Positions 17,713 to 28,606 of a stretch of 64,000 bases of DNA are shown piece after piece. This DNA comes from Deltaproteobacteria bacterium (GTDB taxonomy: Bacteria; Myxococcota_A; Polyangia; Nannocystales; Nannocystaceae), in assembly GCA_016709225.1 (NCBI GenBank), contig JADJEE010000012.1, forward strand, positions 434,001 to 498,000. The letters are read 5' to 3'. The notes below the pieces were generated by a model. The model made no database searches, was not told the DNA's origin, and was given only the letters and a program-made list of their open reading frames with translations. Positions within the stretch are counted from its first letter, which is position 1. Each line of letters starts with the position of its first letter. A program made the position numbers and the translations under genes.

Positions 17713-20634
17713 TCACGCGTGGCCGTCGATCCAGCGCCGCACCTCGAGCAGCAGCGGATCGTCGGGCGGCAGCTCGGCCGACGCCGCACGGGCGTGCACG
17801 AGCGCCGCGCTCGGGCTCGATGCCCACTGCATGCGCGCGAGCGCAAAGCTGGCGCGGCCCCGGGCGTGGTGATCGAGCGGGCGCATCACCGCCAGTGCCG
17901 CCTCGAGCACCGGCTGCTGCCCGCCCTGGCCCCGCTCGTAGCGGACCTCGGCCAGCAGCGCGATCGCAGCGGCATGATCGGGGTGCGTGGGCCCGGGGTC
18001 GTCGCGAAGCACCGCCTCGGCCTGCTCGAGACGTGTCGCGGCCTGGTCGAGATCGGCCCGCGAGAGCCACAGCTCACCCTCGTGCATGCGCACCACCGCA
18101 GCGAGCGGGTGCCGCGAGCCGAGCGCCGCATCGACGCCCTCGCGCGCGCGGGCAAACTCGGCGGTCGCGACGGCCCAGTCGCGCTGGCGCAGGGCGACGA
18201 GGCCCTTGATGTCGGCGACCCCGAAGACATGCGGATGCCCGGGCCCGACCACCGCCACCAGCTCGGGCTCGGCCGCAGCGGCCGCGGTCGCGGCCTCGGC
18301 GATGCGATCGTCGAGCAGCAGCGCCTGGGCGAGGTTGGCGTGGACGATCGCGATGCGTCGTCGGTTCGACTCGGGATCGCGGCCGAGGATCGCCAGCGCG
18401 CGTTCGAGCGCCGGCCTCGCGCTGCGTCCGTCGTGGCGCTCGAGGTGGACGTTGCCGATGTTCATCACGTAGTCGGCCAGGTACGGGTGCTCGGCGCCGA
18501 GCGTGCGCTCGCCGAGTGTGAGCGCGCGCTCGAACTGCTGCAACGCGTCGTCCCACTTGCCCTGCTGCAGCAGCACGACGCCGAGGTTGTTCACGAAGGT
18601 CCGCAGGCGCGGGTCGTCCTCGCCGTACGCGATGATCACCAGTCGCTGGGCGCGGCGGTACTGCTCGATGGCACCGTCGTAGTCGCCGCGGGCGCTGGCG
18701 ATCGAGCCCAGGCATGCGGCCAGGGTCGCCGTCATGCCGCCGTCGACATCCGCGCGCGCGACCGCGGCCTCGGCCCCGGTCGCGAGCGAGGTCGCCTCGT
18801 CGAGCCGTGCCTGCCGCACGCCGACGTTCTGCACCAACGCATTCCACGCCCGCGCCGCGATGAGGTCGTGCCGGCCCACGGTCGCGGCGTGGATGGCCGC
18901 GCGGTAGGCCGCCTCGGCGCGCTTGGGGTCGTCGTCGATGGCGTCGCCGAGCGCCAGCTGGGCCTCGGCGACGAGCGGCTGGTAGCCGAGCTCCTCCGCC
19001 TGCGCGGCCAGCTCGGCGGCGCGCGTGCGCGCGGCATCGTAGCGCCCGGACTCGACCTGCGCCCCGACCTGCGCGAGCGCCCGGCGCAGCTCGTCGACGC
19101 GCGCGCGCGTGCGCGGATCGTCGGGCAGCTGCAGCTCGTCGCGCAGGCGCTCCTCGTCGCTGCACACCGCGACGGGCGTGAGGTTCGCGACCGTCAGCAC
19201 CGCGCGCTCCACCACGCGGGTGTCGGCGGCTGCGAGCACGTCGATCACTGCGTTCATGCCGTCGAGCCGTCGCTCGAGACACGACATGCGCAGGTCGAAC
19301 AGCGCCTGCGACTGCGTAGCCTCGATGTGGGTCGCCGTGCAGCTCGATCGCCACATCGCGATCCAGTCCTCGTGGTAGCGATCGAGGGTGTCCTGCACGG
19401 TCCGCAAGCTCGCGTCGGCGAAGCTGTGGCCGACCGCGCCGAAGGCGGTGACGACCGCCTGTCGACGCGCGTCGCTCCACGCGACGGTGGCGGCCGCCGG
19501 TGGTTCGCCACAATCGACGGCACCGGCGCGGCCCCTCGGCAACGCCGCGATGCCCAGCACCGCCACCGCGAGCACGCCACCGCCGGCCAGCCACAGCGCC
19601 CGGCGCGGCACCTCGAGCGCGGTCAGCAGCTCGGCCATCGAGGGGTAGCGCGCGGCGGGATCGGGCAGCAGCGCGCGCTTGAGCGCCGCCCGCACGCGGC
19701 CGGGCACCGCGTTCTCGCCTGGAAAGCGCACCTCGCCGGCGCGCTTGGCCGCGAGCATCTCCTCGTAGCCGTCGGGGAACGGCCTGACTTGGTAGAGCGC
19801 CTCGAACAGCGTCACCGCGAAGCTGAACTGATCGCTGCGCGCGTCGGCCCGGTGCCCCGCATGTTGCTCGGGCGCCATGTACGGCGGCGTGCCCATCACC
19901 GAGCCACCGTCGGTGACGTGCATCGACAGTGCGGCGTCCCGCGCCCGCACCTTGGTCTCGCTGATCGCGGTCGAGCGCTCGATCACCCCCGAGCGCTCGA
20001 GCCCCGCGCGCTCGATGATCGCCGAGCGCTCGATCACCCCCGAGCGATCGATGACACCCGCGCCGTCGACACCCTCGACCGGATCGGCCGGCCCGCCGAA
20101 CACCGCGATGCCGAAGTCCACCACCCGCGCGACCCCGTCACGATCGATGATCACGTTGGCGGGCTTGAAGTCGCGGTGGACGATGCGCGCGCGGTGGGCC
20201 GCGGCCAACGCTCGACCGGCGCCGGCCAGGACCCCGACGATCTCCCGCCACGGTCGCCGCGCCTCGGCCAACCACCGCGTGAGCGTGCGACCGCGGATGT
20301 ACTCCATCACCACGAACACCTGGCCGGCCTGCTCGCCGACCTCGTAGACGTGCACGAGGTTGGGGTGCGAGACCTGGGCCAGCGCCTGCGCCTCGCGCAG
20401 CAGTCGCGCCGAGGAGTGCGACGGCTCGTCGGGGCGATCGGGTCGCAGCAGCTTGATCGCGACGCGGCGGTGCAGCTTGGGATCGTAGGCGAGGTAGACC
20501 CGCCCCATGCCGCCCTCGCCGAGGGTCTCGATGATGCTGTAGTGACCGATGCGCGGGCCCGAGGCCGTGTCGGTCGATCGCCGTCGCGGCTCGCCGCCGT
20601 CGGGCGGACGCTCGTCGGTATCCCCCGTGGTCAC
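17713..20634 (-). CDS. Membrane Ser/Thr protein kinase with TPR-like tail
   Basis: A 973-residue myxobacterial-type signalling kinase. The kinase domain spans about residues 30-340: P-loop LGEGGMGRVY (38-47), catalytic Lys 61, HRDFKPAN (153-160), DFG (173-175) and GTPPYMAPE (248-256). One transmembrane helix (346-365) precedes a long extracytoplasmic helical tail with TPR-like repeats (for example GDYDGAIEQYRRAQRLV and GKWDDALQQFERALTLGE). Between DFG and APE the activation segment carries an extra stretch of about 65 residues with repeats of RSGVIERS and IIERAGLERS, an unusual insertion for this family. The GTG start at 20634 has GTAAG just upstream. Confidence 0.9.
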   Translation of the reverse strand: MTTGDTDERPPDGGEPRRRSTDTASGPRIGHYSIIETLGEGGMGRVYLAYDPKLHRRVAIKLLRPDRPDEPSHSSARLLREAQALAQVSHPNLVHVYEVGEQAGQVFVVMEYIRGRTLTRWLAEARRPWREIVGVLAGAGRALAAAHRARIVHRDFKPANVIIDRDGVARVVDFGIAVFGGPADPVEGVDGAGVIDRSGVIERSAIIERAGLERSGVIERSTAISETKVRARDAALSMHVTDGGSVMGTPPYMAPEQHAGHRADARSDQFSFAVTLFEALYQVRPFPDGYEEMLAAKRAGEVRFPGENAVPGRVRAALKRALLPDPAARYPSMAELLTALEVPRRALWLAGGGVLAVAVLGIAALPRGRAGAVDCGEPPAAATVAWSDARRQAVVTAFGAVGHSFADASLRTVQDTLDRYHEDWIAMWRSSCTATHIEATQSQALFDLRMSCLERRLDGMNAVIDVLAAADTRVVERAVLTVANLTPVAVCSDEERLRDELQLPDDPRTRARVDELRRALAQVGAQVESGRYDAARTRAAELAAQAEELGYQPLVAEAQLALGDAIDDDPKRAEAAYRAAIHAATVGRHDLIAARAWNALVQNVGVRQARLDEATSLATGAEAAVARADVDGGMTATLAACLGSIASARGDYDGAIEQYRRAQRLVIIAYGEDDPRLRTFVNNLGVVLLQQGKWDDALQQFERALTLGERTLGAEHPYLADYVMNIGNVHLERHDGRSARPALERALAILGRDPESNRRRIAIVHANLAQALLLDDRIAEAATAAAAAEPELVAVVGPGHPHVFGVADIKGLVALRQRDWAVATAEFARAREGVDAALGSRHPLAAVVRMHEGELWLSRADLDQAATRLEQAEAVLRDDPGPTHPDHAAAIALLAEVRYERGQGGQQPVLEAALAVMRPLDHHARGRASFALARMQWASSPSAALVHARAASAELPPDDPLLLEVRRWIDGHA

Positions 20635-20738
20635 CTTACGACGGACGAGGATGCACGAAAACCGGCACGCACGCGCCCCCGGATGGGGCGCCCGCGGCCG
20701 GGCTTCGCGTGACGTCCAAGCCGTGACGTCGACGACGT

Positions 20739-21965
<1,227 letters not shown>

Positions 21966-22137
21966 GTCGCTTCTCCGTGACCGGCCAGGGCGCATGCCGC
22001 CTCCTCGCGAAGCGGGCGGTCCTTGGGCCAGCGGCCGGGGTATACCAAAGCGCTCGCGCCGGGCGCCAGCCTGGCCGCCGGTGCGCCAGGCGCACGTCCC
22101 CGCGACTTTGGCCCAAGGGCGCTGCAGCGGCGCTACG

Positions 22138-23505
22138 ATGGCAGCCATGCGATGGCGATGGGCGGAGCTGACGGCGGCATGCGTGATGGTCGGTGGCTGC
22201 GGCGGCGGCGGCTCGCGGGCCGACGGTGACGGCACCGACACCGGATTGCCCTCGACGACGGCGAGCACGACGGCCACCACCTCGGCCACCACCGCCGACG
22301 ATGCCAGCGCGACCGGCAGCACCGCCGCGACCGACACCACGGGCGTCGCCGACAGCACCGGCGAGGCACCGAAGTTCGACGTCGGCGGCAACGCTGGCGA
22401 CATGGCGGTGAGCTGCGGCGACGGCAAAGGTGGCGGCACCGACTTCTCGTACATCTGGGTCGCCGACAGCGGACAGAACGCGGTCTCCAAGATCAACACG
22501 CAGACCCTCGTCGAGGAGGGCCGCTACCTGGTGCACCCCGGCAACGGCAACCCCTCCCGCACGTCGGTCAGCCTCTCGGGCGACGTCGCGATCGCCAACC
22601 GCAATGGCGGCGTGACCAAGGTCTACGCCAACCTCGACGACTGCGTCGACGACAACGGCATGCCCGGCATCCAGACCTCGAGCGGCGGCGGCGACGTGCT
22701 GGCGTGGGACCTCGAGGAGTGCGTCGCGTGGCACGTGCCGATGGCGTACTCCACCCAGCGTCCGATCGCGTGGTCACCCGGCGTGTTCGACGAGCCGAGC
22801 TGCTCGTACCACGACGAGAAGGTGTGGACCACGGGCGCGCAGGCCGGCATCTCCGGCTCGGTCGTCACCACCGTCATCGACGGCGACACCGGCGTGATCG
22901 AAGAGGAGATCGCGATGCCGGAGATCCAGATCGGATCGTTCGGCCCCTACGGCGCGGCGTTCGATCCCAACGGCGACTACTGGTTCGTCGACTCCGGCAA
23001 CGACGGCCCGGTGCAGGAGCTGGTGCGCGTCGACCACGTGACCTTCACCTACGACGTCTGGATGACGCCATCGATCTCGCCCTACGGCTTCGCGGTCGAC
23101 ACGCTCGGTCGGCCGTGGATCGCCGGCTACGCCGGCGGCGTCTCGCGCTTCGATCCGGTCACCGAGAGCTTCGACACCAACACCGAAATCACCGGCCTGG
23201 GCATCCAGGAGGACGCCGACGGCATCATGTGGATGGCCCACTATCCATGGGACTGGGAGGGCGTCTACGGCATCGACCGCGACACCATGATGGTGGTCGA
23301 CATGATCCCGCTGCCGTCGCAGCTGGCCAAGGGCGTGAGCATCGACTTCTTCGGCTATGTGTGGGTCGTCGACCAGGGCACCTCGGCGTTCCGCATCGAC
23401 AAGGACTCCCACGCCTTCGACACGTTCACCGGGCTCACGAGCCCGTACACCTACAGCGACATGACCGGCTGGGGCCTCAAGAACGTCACCAACCCCGAGG
23501 GCTGA
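22138..23505 (+). CDS. Lipoprotein with a beta-propeller domain (Vgb/NHL-like)
   Basis: A 455-residue predicted lipoprotein. The leader ends in a lipobox (VMVGGC), followed by a 50-residue Thr/Ser/Ala linker. The rest consists of repeated blades with an aromatic-rich pattern (IWVADSGQNAVSKI, YWFVDSGNDGPVQEL, PWIAGYAGGVSRFDP, VWVVDQGTSAFRID), typical of virginiamycin-B-lyase-like or NHL propellers. A binding or scaffold role outside the cytoplasm is likely; catalytic residues were not identified. A second ATG at 22147 is an alternative start. It is followed by a convergent cysteine-rich gene. Confidence 0.75.
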   Translation: MAAMRWRWAELTAACVMVGGCGGGGSRADGDGTDTGLPSTTASTTATTSATTADDASATGSTAATDTTGVADSTGEAPKFDVGGNAGDMAVSCGDGKGGGTDFSYIWVADSGQNAVSKINTQTLVEEGRYLVHPGNGNPSRTSVSLSGDVAIANRNGGVTKVYANLDDCVDDNGMPGIQTSSGGGDVLAWDLEECVAWHVPMAYSTQRPIAWSPGVFDEPSCSYHDEKVWTTGAQAGISGSVVTTVIDGDTGVIEEEIAMPEIQIGSFGPYGAAFDPNGDYWFVDSGNDGPVQELVRVDHVTFTYDVWMTPSISPYGFAVDTLGRPWIAGYAGGVSRFDPVTESFDTNTEITGLGIQEDADGIMWMAHYPWDWEGVYGIDRDTMMVVDMIPLPSQLAKGVSIDFFGYVWVVDQGTSAFRIDKDSHAFDTFTGLTSPYTYSDMTGWGLKNVTNPEG

Positions 23506-23549
23506 CGTGTCGGCGGCCGCCCGCCGCCGCCGACATCGCGGGTGCTCCT

Positions 23550-24977
23550 TCAGGTGTCGTTGCCGACGCAGACGTTGCTCGAGCACATGCCCGAGCAGCA
23601 CTGTTCGTTGGCGCTGCAGGCCTGGTCGGCGACCCGACAACACAGCCCGGTCTGGTTGTCGCACTCGCGGTTGGTGCCGCAACACTCGTCGTCGCTGGTG
23701 CACTCGGTGCCGATGCCGACGTCGTTCGTGCAGCACACGTTCGGCCCCAGCTCGCAGTTCAGCACCCCGCAGCAGTCGCCGTTGTTGGCGCACGTCTCAC
23801 CGAGCGTCTGGGTGCAGCACTGTCCGCCCTCGCACGTGAGCGTGCCGCAGCACTGCGCGGCGCCCGTGCAGGTGTCGGTGACCTCGTTGCCACAGCACAT
23901 GGTGGTGTCGAAGGTGCAGTCGTCGGCGCAGCCGAGCGTGCCGCCATCGAAGCCCTGCATGTTGCAGGTGCCCGGGACGTTGGTGGTGTCGCACTGCTCG
24001 CTGCCGTCGAGCATGCCGTTGCCGCAGTAGTCGCAGCCCGAGAGATCGAGCTGACAGCTGGCGTTGCAGGTCGGCGTGCCGCTGCCGGTGCCGCAGGTGG
24101 CCCCGCCGATGTCGGCGCCATCGCAGACCTCACCGCCGTCGCGGATGCCGTTGCCACAGTCGCCGCAGCCGCCCTCGTCGAAGCCACAGCCGACACAGGC
24201 CAGTGCGCCAGAGTCGTGGCCGAGCGAGACACACGTTGCACCGGCGAGATCGCTGCCGTCGCAGGGCTCGATGCCGGTGGCAGCGTTGTCGCCGCAGTTG
24301 CTGCAGCCGTCGAGCACGAACGCGCAGCCGGAGCACGACAGCGTGCCGAAGTTGTACATGCCGCCGCCGAAGACCTCGGCGCAGCCGATGCTCGGGGGCC
24401 CGTCGCACTGCTCGTCGCCGTTGACGAAGTTGTCGCCGCACGCTGGGCTCTGGCACGCCGGCGTGCAGCTGTCGTAAGGATCGGCGTTGCCGTCGTCGCA
24501 GTCCTCGCCAGGATCGACCTGACCATCTCCGCACGACGCACCACCACAGCTGCTGCTGCAGCCGTCGCCGTCGACGAGGTTGCCGTCGTCGCACATCTCG
24601 TTGGCGCCGAGGTAGCCATCGCCGCACACGTTGAACTGGCAATCGTCGCGACAGCTGTTGCCGCCGCCGTTGCCGGGCCCATCGTCGCAGGCCTCGCCGG
24701 CGTCGACGACATCGTTGCCACAGCTGCCGCTAGCACCGCTGTCGCTGCTGCTGCCGTCCACGACGCCGCTGTCGACCGCGCCGACGCTGCTGCCGCTGCC
24801 GCTCGAGGCCGGCCCCGAGCTCGCGCTACCGATCGTGCCGGTCGGATCTTCGAGCGGATTGCCGGTGCACGCCGCCAGCCACAGCATCGAGATGCCCATC
24901 ACGCCCATCACGACTCGATGCGCGCCGGCAACACCGACGTGCCCTCGCCCCCCAGTGCAGCGTCGCTCGGAGCTCAT
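23550..24977 (-). CDS. Cysteine-rich lipoprotein with DUF4215-type repeats
   Basis: A 475-residue lipoprotein with lipobox (LWLAAC) and a Ser/Gly linker, followed by myxobacterial cysteine-rich repeats of the CGDGxxxxxExCDDGN type (for example CGDGYLGANEMCDDGN, CGDGQVDPGEDCDDGN). A second kind of Cys cluster with CCGTLTC, CCGVLNC and CCSGMC patterns fills the C-terminus. The many disulphide-capable cysteines point to a stable extracellular or outer-surface protein. No catalytic domain was seen. The start at 24977 is not certain because several Met or Val codons precede the leader. Confidence 0.8.
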   Translation of the reverse strand: MSSERRCTGGRGHVGVAGAHRVVMGVMGISMLWLAACTGNPLEDPTGTIGSASSGPASSGSGSSVGAVDSGVVDGSSSDSGASGSCGNDVVDAGEACDDGPGNGGGNSCRDDCQFNVCGDGYLGANEMCDDGNLVDGDGCSSSCGGASCGDGQVDPGEDCDDGNADPYDSCTPACQSPACGDNFVNGDEQCDGPPSIGCAEVFGGGMYNFGTLSCSGCAFVLDGCSNCGDNAATGIEPCDGSDLAGATCVSLGHDSGALACVGCGFDEGGCGDCGNGIRDGGEVCDGADIGGATCGTGSGTPTCNASCQLDLSGCDYCGNGMLDGSEQCDTTNVPGTCNMQGFDGGTLGCADDCTFDTTMCCGNEVTDTCTGAAQCCGTLTCEGGQCCTQTLGETCANNGDCCGVLNCELGPNVCCTNDVGIGTECTSDDECCGTNRECDNQTGLCCRVADQACSANEQCCSGMCSSNVCVGNDT

Positions 24978-25044
24978 GCGTGAAATCCCAGGCCAACCAC
25001 GCTGCCCGAGTTTGTCGCCGCGGTCGAGTCCGAAGTAGTCTAAG

Positions 25045-26166
25045 GTGAATCGTGCGCGAGGGATGATGGGCTGGGAGCAGGCCACGCATGGCGAACGACG
25101 ACGTGCGCGCCTGGGCGTACGACGCGTGGGGCCGGTGGTGCTCGCGCAAGCGATGATGCTCACGGTCGGCTGCTACGAGGTCCCCGCACCGACGTGGGTG
25201 CTCGACGAGCACGCGCGTGGCTACGGCGTACGCATCGAGGTCGTCGCGACCGGCGAGCTCTCGAGCGCGCTGTTGCTGCCGGTGCCCGCCGACCGTCGTC
25301 GCGTCGAAGCGCTGCCGGGTGACACCGTGTCGTTCGCACTGCTGGCGGCCGACGCCACGTCGGTGCTCGGCGACGACGCCCTCGATCCGGCGTTCTGGGT
25401 CTGCGTGGGCTGCCGCAGCTTCGTCCCCGCGGGCGCGCCCATCACCTGCGATGGGACCCTCGCGACCCTGCTCGACGGCTGTCTGGTGGGCCGCGGCGCC
25501 GACGTGCGAATGACCCTGCCCACGGTGGTCGACGCCGCCGACCTGGCGCTGGTCCGGACCCCGCGGGTCGTGGCGATCGCGGGCGTGCCCGGTGAGGCCA
25601 CCACCGACGCGTGCGTCGAAGCGTACTTCGCCGACCAGCGCGACGAGTCCCTGCGGCAGTGCGTGCTGGCCAGCAACCAGGTCGCGCTGGGGCCCTGGTG
25701 GCTGCTGGCACCGCTGCTCTCGCCTGATCTGCAGCAGGCCGGCGTGCTGGCCGAGCACCCCGAGCTCGCGCTGCAGGTGCCCGACTTCAACCCCGAGGTC
25801 GAGCGCTTCGCGGTCTACATGGGCGCGTCGCTCGCCGGTGGCTACGGCCTGCACGACGTCGGCGATGTGATTGCCGCGCCCACCGGCCAGGTCGTCACGC
25901 TCGCGTTCGACGCCGACCCGCGCGACGCCCAGCGGTGGTTGGCCGTCGACGCCGAGGGCAACACCATCGACCTGCGTCAGTTCGTGCAGGCGCGGTGGTT
26001 CGCCAACATGCCACTCGACGGCGTCACCTCGGCGTCGTCACCCGAGTTCAGCTTCCGTACCCCGTCGGAGCCCGCGTCGCTGCGGCTCGACGTGGTGGCG
26101 TGGGACGGCCGCTCGGGCCTCGCGGTGGGTTCGCTCGACTTCGACGTGCGAGATGCGGCGCCCTGA
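25045..26166 (+). CDS. Putative lipoprotein upstream of a TonB-dependent receptor
   Basis: A 373-residue protein with an N-terminal hydrophobic stretch ending in a lipobox (MLTVGC). The mature portion has predicted beta strands and helices without a recognised family; cysteines occur as FWVCVGC and LDGC. It overlaps the next gene by 14 bases, so the two are very likely cotranscribed and this lipoprotein may work with the receptor at the outer membrane, by analogy with surface lipoprotein/receptor pairs (inference). The start could be the GTG at 25045 or the ATG pair at 25063/25066. Confidence 0.7.
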   Translation: MNRARGMMGWEQATHGERRRARLGVRRVGPVVLAQAMMLTVGCYEVPAPTWVLDEHARGYGVRIEVVATGELSSALLLPVPADRRRVEALPGDTVSFALLAADATSVLGDDALDPAFWVCVGCRSFVPAGAPITCDGTLATLLDGCLVGRGADVRMTLPTVVDAADLALVRTPRVVAIAGVPGEATTDACVEAYFADQRDESLRQCVLASNQVALGPWWLLAPLLSPDLQQAGVLAEHPELALQVPDFNPEVERFAVYMGASLAGGYGLHDVGDVIAAPTGQVVTLAFDADPRDAQRWLAVDAEGNTIDLRQFVQARWFANMPLDGVTSASSPEFSFRTPSEPASLRLDVVAWDGRSGLAVGSLDFDVRDAAP

Positions 26167-28606
26167 GCCAGTGCACTCGCCGCGCGCGTCGCTGCGCGTC
26201 GCGCTGGCGTTCGTGACCGCGCTCCTCGTCGTCGGTACGACGCACCAAGCGCTCGCGGCCGACCCGTGCAGCGAGGGCACCGCGTGTACGGCCGTGCGCG
26301 GACGCGTGCGGCGGGCCGGCGACCGCACACCGCTGTCGTCGGCGCGGGTGTTGGTGGTGCCCGAGCCGAGCGCGCGCAAGCCCGGCGAGCTGCCCCCGCG
26401 CCTGCACCTGCGCGAGCAGGACGAACCGGCGTGGCTGCTCGCGGCCCAGACCGACGCCGACGGCCACTACGCGCTGCCGGCGGTGCCAGCGGGGCGCGTG
26501 CGCATCGTCGTGCTCGCCGACGGCTTCGAGCGCCACGAGCGGATCGAGCTGGTGCGTCCCGGTCGCGCCGTGACGACGGTGTTCCTGCGTCCGCTCGAGG
26601 GCAACCCCTACCGCACGGTGGTCAATCAGAGCGCGCCGGCCACGACCGCGGCCGAGCCGGTGACAGGCCGCGCGCTCGAGCGCGAAGAGATCGCGACCAT
26701 GCCGGGCACGCAGGGCGACCCGCTGCGCGCGGTGCAGAGCCTGCCGGGGGTCGGCCGCTCGCCCGGTGGCGTCGGCTTCCTGGTGCTGCGCGGCGCCTCG
26801 CCGACGCAGTCGCGCGTGTTCTACGGTGAGCACCCGATCCCGCGGGCGTTCCACGTGCTCGGCTTCACCAGCGTGATGCAGGCCGACGTCATCGACAGCC
26901 TCGAGGTGCAGCCGAGCACGTTCGCGGTCCGCTACGGCAATGCCACCGGCGGGGTGGTGTTGTTGCAGCCGCGACGCGGTCGGCGCGACGGCGTGCACGG
27001 CCACGGCAAGGTCGACCTCATCTCCGCCAGCGCCCACGTCGAGGGCAAGCTCGGACGCGGCACGTTTCTCGTCGGCGGTCAGCGTGGCTACGTCGACGCG
27101 GTGCTGCGCGTGGCCGAAAAGGTCGACCCCACCGCCGTGTTCGCGCTGCCGCGCTACTTCGACTACCAGGCGCAGTACGACCTGCCGCTGCGCAGCGGCG
27201 CCGACTTCACCGCGCGGGTGATCGGCTCTGGGGATCGCTGGCAAGGCCGCTACCTCGACGAGTTCGGCAACCGCGGTCAGGCCTATACCCTGGGTGATCA
27301 CTTTCATCGCGCCGAGCTGGTCCACCGTCACAGCTTCGGCCGCTGGCGCACGCTGGTGAGCCCCGCGTTCCGGTTCGACGTCGCCAACGCGGGCTTCGAG
27401 ACCTTCCGCAGCTATCGCCGCACGTACGTCACGTCGTGGCGCGCGGAGATCGAGCGTCGCATCGGCGAGCGCGTGTCGATCACGTTGGGCAACGACCTCG
27501 TGGTCGCGCCGTTCAGCTCGCGCCGACGCATCAGCGACGGCAGCATCGGCGGCTCGGCGACGATCCGCGAGCTCCGGGGCGTGGAGACGACGCTCGGCCT
27601 GTACGGCCACATGACGCTCGAGCTCGGCGAGCTCACGCTGTGGCCCGGCGTGCGCGTGGCGGGCTATCACCGGCGGGCGCCGGAGGACACCGGCGTGCGA
27701 CAGCATGGCGCCTGGTCGGTCGACCCGCGCCTGCTCGCGCGCTGGCGGATCGGGCGGCGCTGGGTGTTGCGCGGTGGCGTCGGCCGCTACTCGCAGGCCG
27801 ATCCGCTGTCGTTCTCCGGCAGCACCGGCCTGCTCGACTCGACCCTGGGCCTCTCGCAGAACGTCGCGTTGCCGGCCGTGCTCGCCGAGGCGCTCGACCC
27901 CGGCATCGGCCTCGACGATCTCGACGACATCGTGAACGTGTGGATGGCCGTCCACGCCAACCTCGGCGTCAGCTGGACCAGCCGCTTCGGGCTCGGCGTC
28001 GACGCCAACGTCTTCACGCGTCGACTGCTGACCTCGCAGAGCCTGGTCTTCGCCCGCGGCGACCCCGGCCCGACCATCCTCGACACGCGCGAGAGCAAGA
28101 CCGTCACCTTGGGCGGCGAGTTGCTGGTGCGGCAGCGCATCTCCGACAAGCTCTACGCGTGGGTCGGCTACACGGTCATGCGCTCCGACGTGCTCGCGGT
28201 GTCGCGGCTGCGCGGCGGCCGGCCCAGCGACTACGACCAGCGCCACAACCTGGTCGTGCTCGCCAGCTACGCCCTGCCCCGTCGCTTCCGCCTGGGCGCG
28301 CGCTTCCGCCTGGTCTCGGGCTCACCGTACACCCCGGTGGTCGGCGCCATCGCGACCGAGGTCGGCTACTTCGGCCTCCCCGGAGGCACCAACGCGGCCC
28401 GCTTCCCGGTGTTCCACCAGCTCGACGTGCGACTCGACAAGACCTGGATCCGCAAGCGCACCACCTGGTCGGCCTACGTCGACGTGCAGAACGTCTACAA
28501 CCACGAGAACACGGAGGCGCTGGTCTACGCGCGAGACTTCCGCAGCGTGGTCGGCAACCTCGGGCTACCGATCTTCCCGAGCCTCGGCGTGCGGTTCGAC
28601 TGGTGA
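26153..28606 (+). CDS. TonB-dependent receptor-like outer membrane protein
   Basis: An 817-residue outer membrane protein. A signal peptide (LAFVTALLVVGTTHQALA) is followed by a carboxypeptidase-regulatory-like Ig domain (RVRRAGDRTPLSSARVLV to VFLRPLEG, residues about 45-150). A plug domain (EEIATMPGTQGDPLRAVQSL, then VLRGASPTQSRVF) and a C-terminal beta-barrel ending in an aromatic (GVRFDW) come next. This layout fits TonB-dependent transporters of the SusC-like or FecA-like fold. No clear TonB box was found and the ligand is unknown. The ATG lies inside the preceding lipoprotein gene. The stop region overlaps the convergent RND exporter gene by 42 bases. Confidence 0.85.
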   Translation: MRRPEPVHSPRASLRVALAFVTALLVVGTTHQALAADPCSEGTACTAVRGRVRRAGDRTPLSSARVLVVPEPSARKPGELPPRLHLREQDEPAWLLAAQTDADGHYALPAVPAGRVRIVVLADGFERHERIELVRPGRAVTTVFLRPLEGNPYRTVVNQSAPATTAAEPVTGRALEREEIATMPGTQGDPLRAVQSLPGVGRSPGGVGFLVLRGASPTQSRVFYGEHPIPRAFHVLGFTSVMQADVIDSLEVQPSTFAVRYGNATGGVVLLQPRRGRRDGVHGHGKVDLISASAHVEGKLGRGTFLVGGQRGYVDAVLRVAEKVDPTAVFALPRYFDYQAQYDLPLRSGADFTARVIGSGDRWQGRYLDEFGNRGQAYTLGDHFHRAELVHRHSFGRWRTLVSPAFRFDVANAGFETFRSYRRTYVTSWRAEIERRIGERVSITLGNDLVVAPFSSRRRISDGSIGGSATIRELRGVETTLGLYGHMTLELGELTLWPGVRVAGYHRRAPEDTGVRQHGAWSVDPRLLARWRIGRRWVLRGGVGRYSQADPLSFSGSTGLLDSTLGLSQNVALPAVLAEALDPGIGLDDLDDIVNVWMAVHANLGVSWTSRFGLGVDANVFTRRLLTSQSLVFARGDPGPTILDTRESKTVTLGGELLVRQRISDKLYAWVGYTVMRSDVLAVSRLRGGRPSDYDQRHNLVVLASYALPRRFRLGARFRLVSGSPYTPVVGAIATEVGYFGLPGGTNAARFPVFHQLDVRLDKTWIRKRTTWSAYVDVQNVYNHENTEALVYARDFRSVVGNLGLPIFPSLGVRFDW

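Noticed and set aside
17503..20712. 1069-residue open frame on the plus strand
   Set aside because: It lies opposite the kinase gene, whose catalytic motifs are complete; the frame has only Arg/Gly/Ala/His low-complexity sequence.
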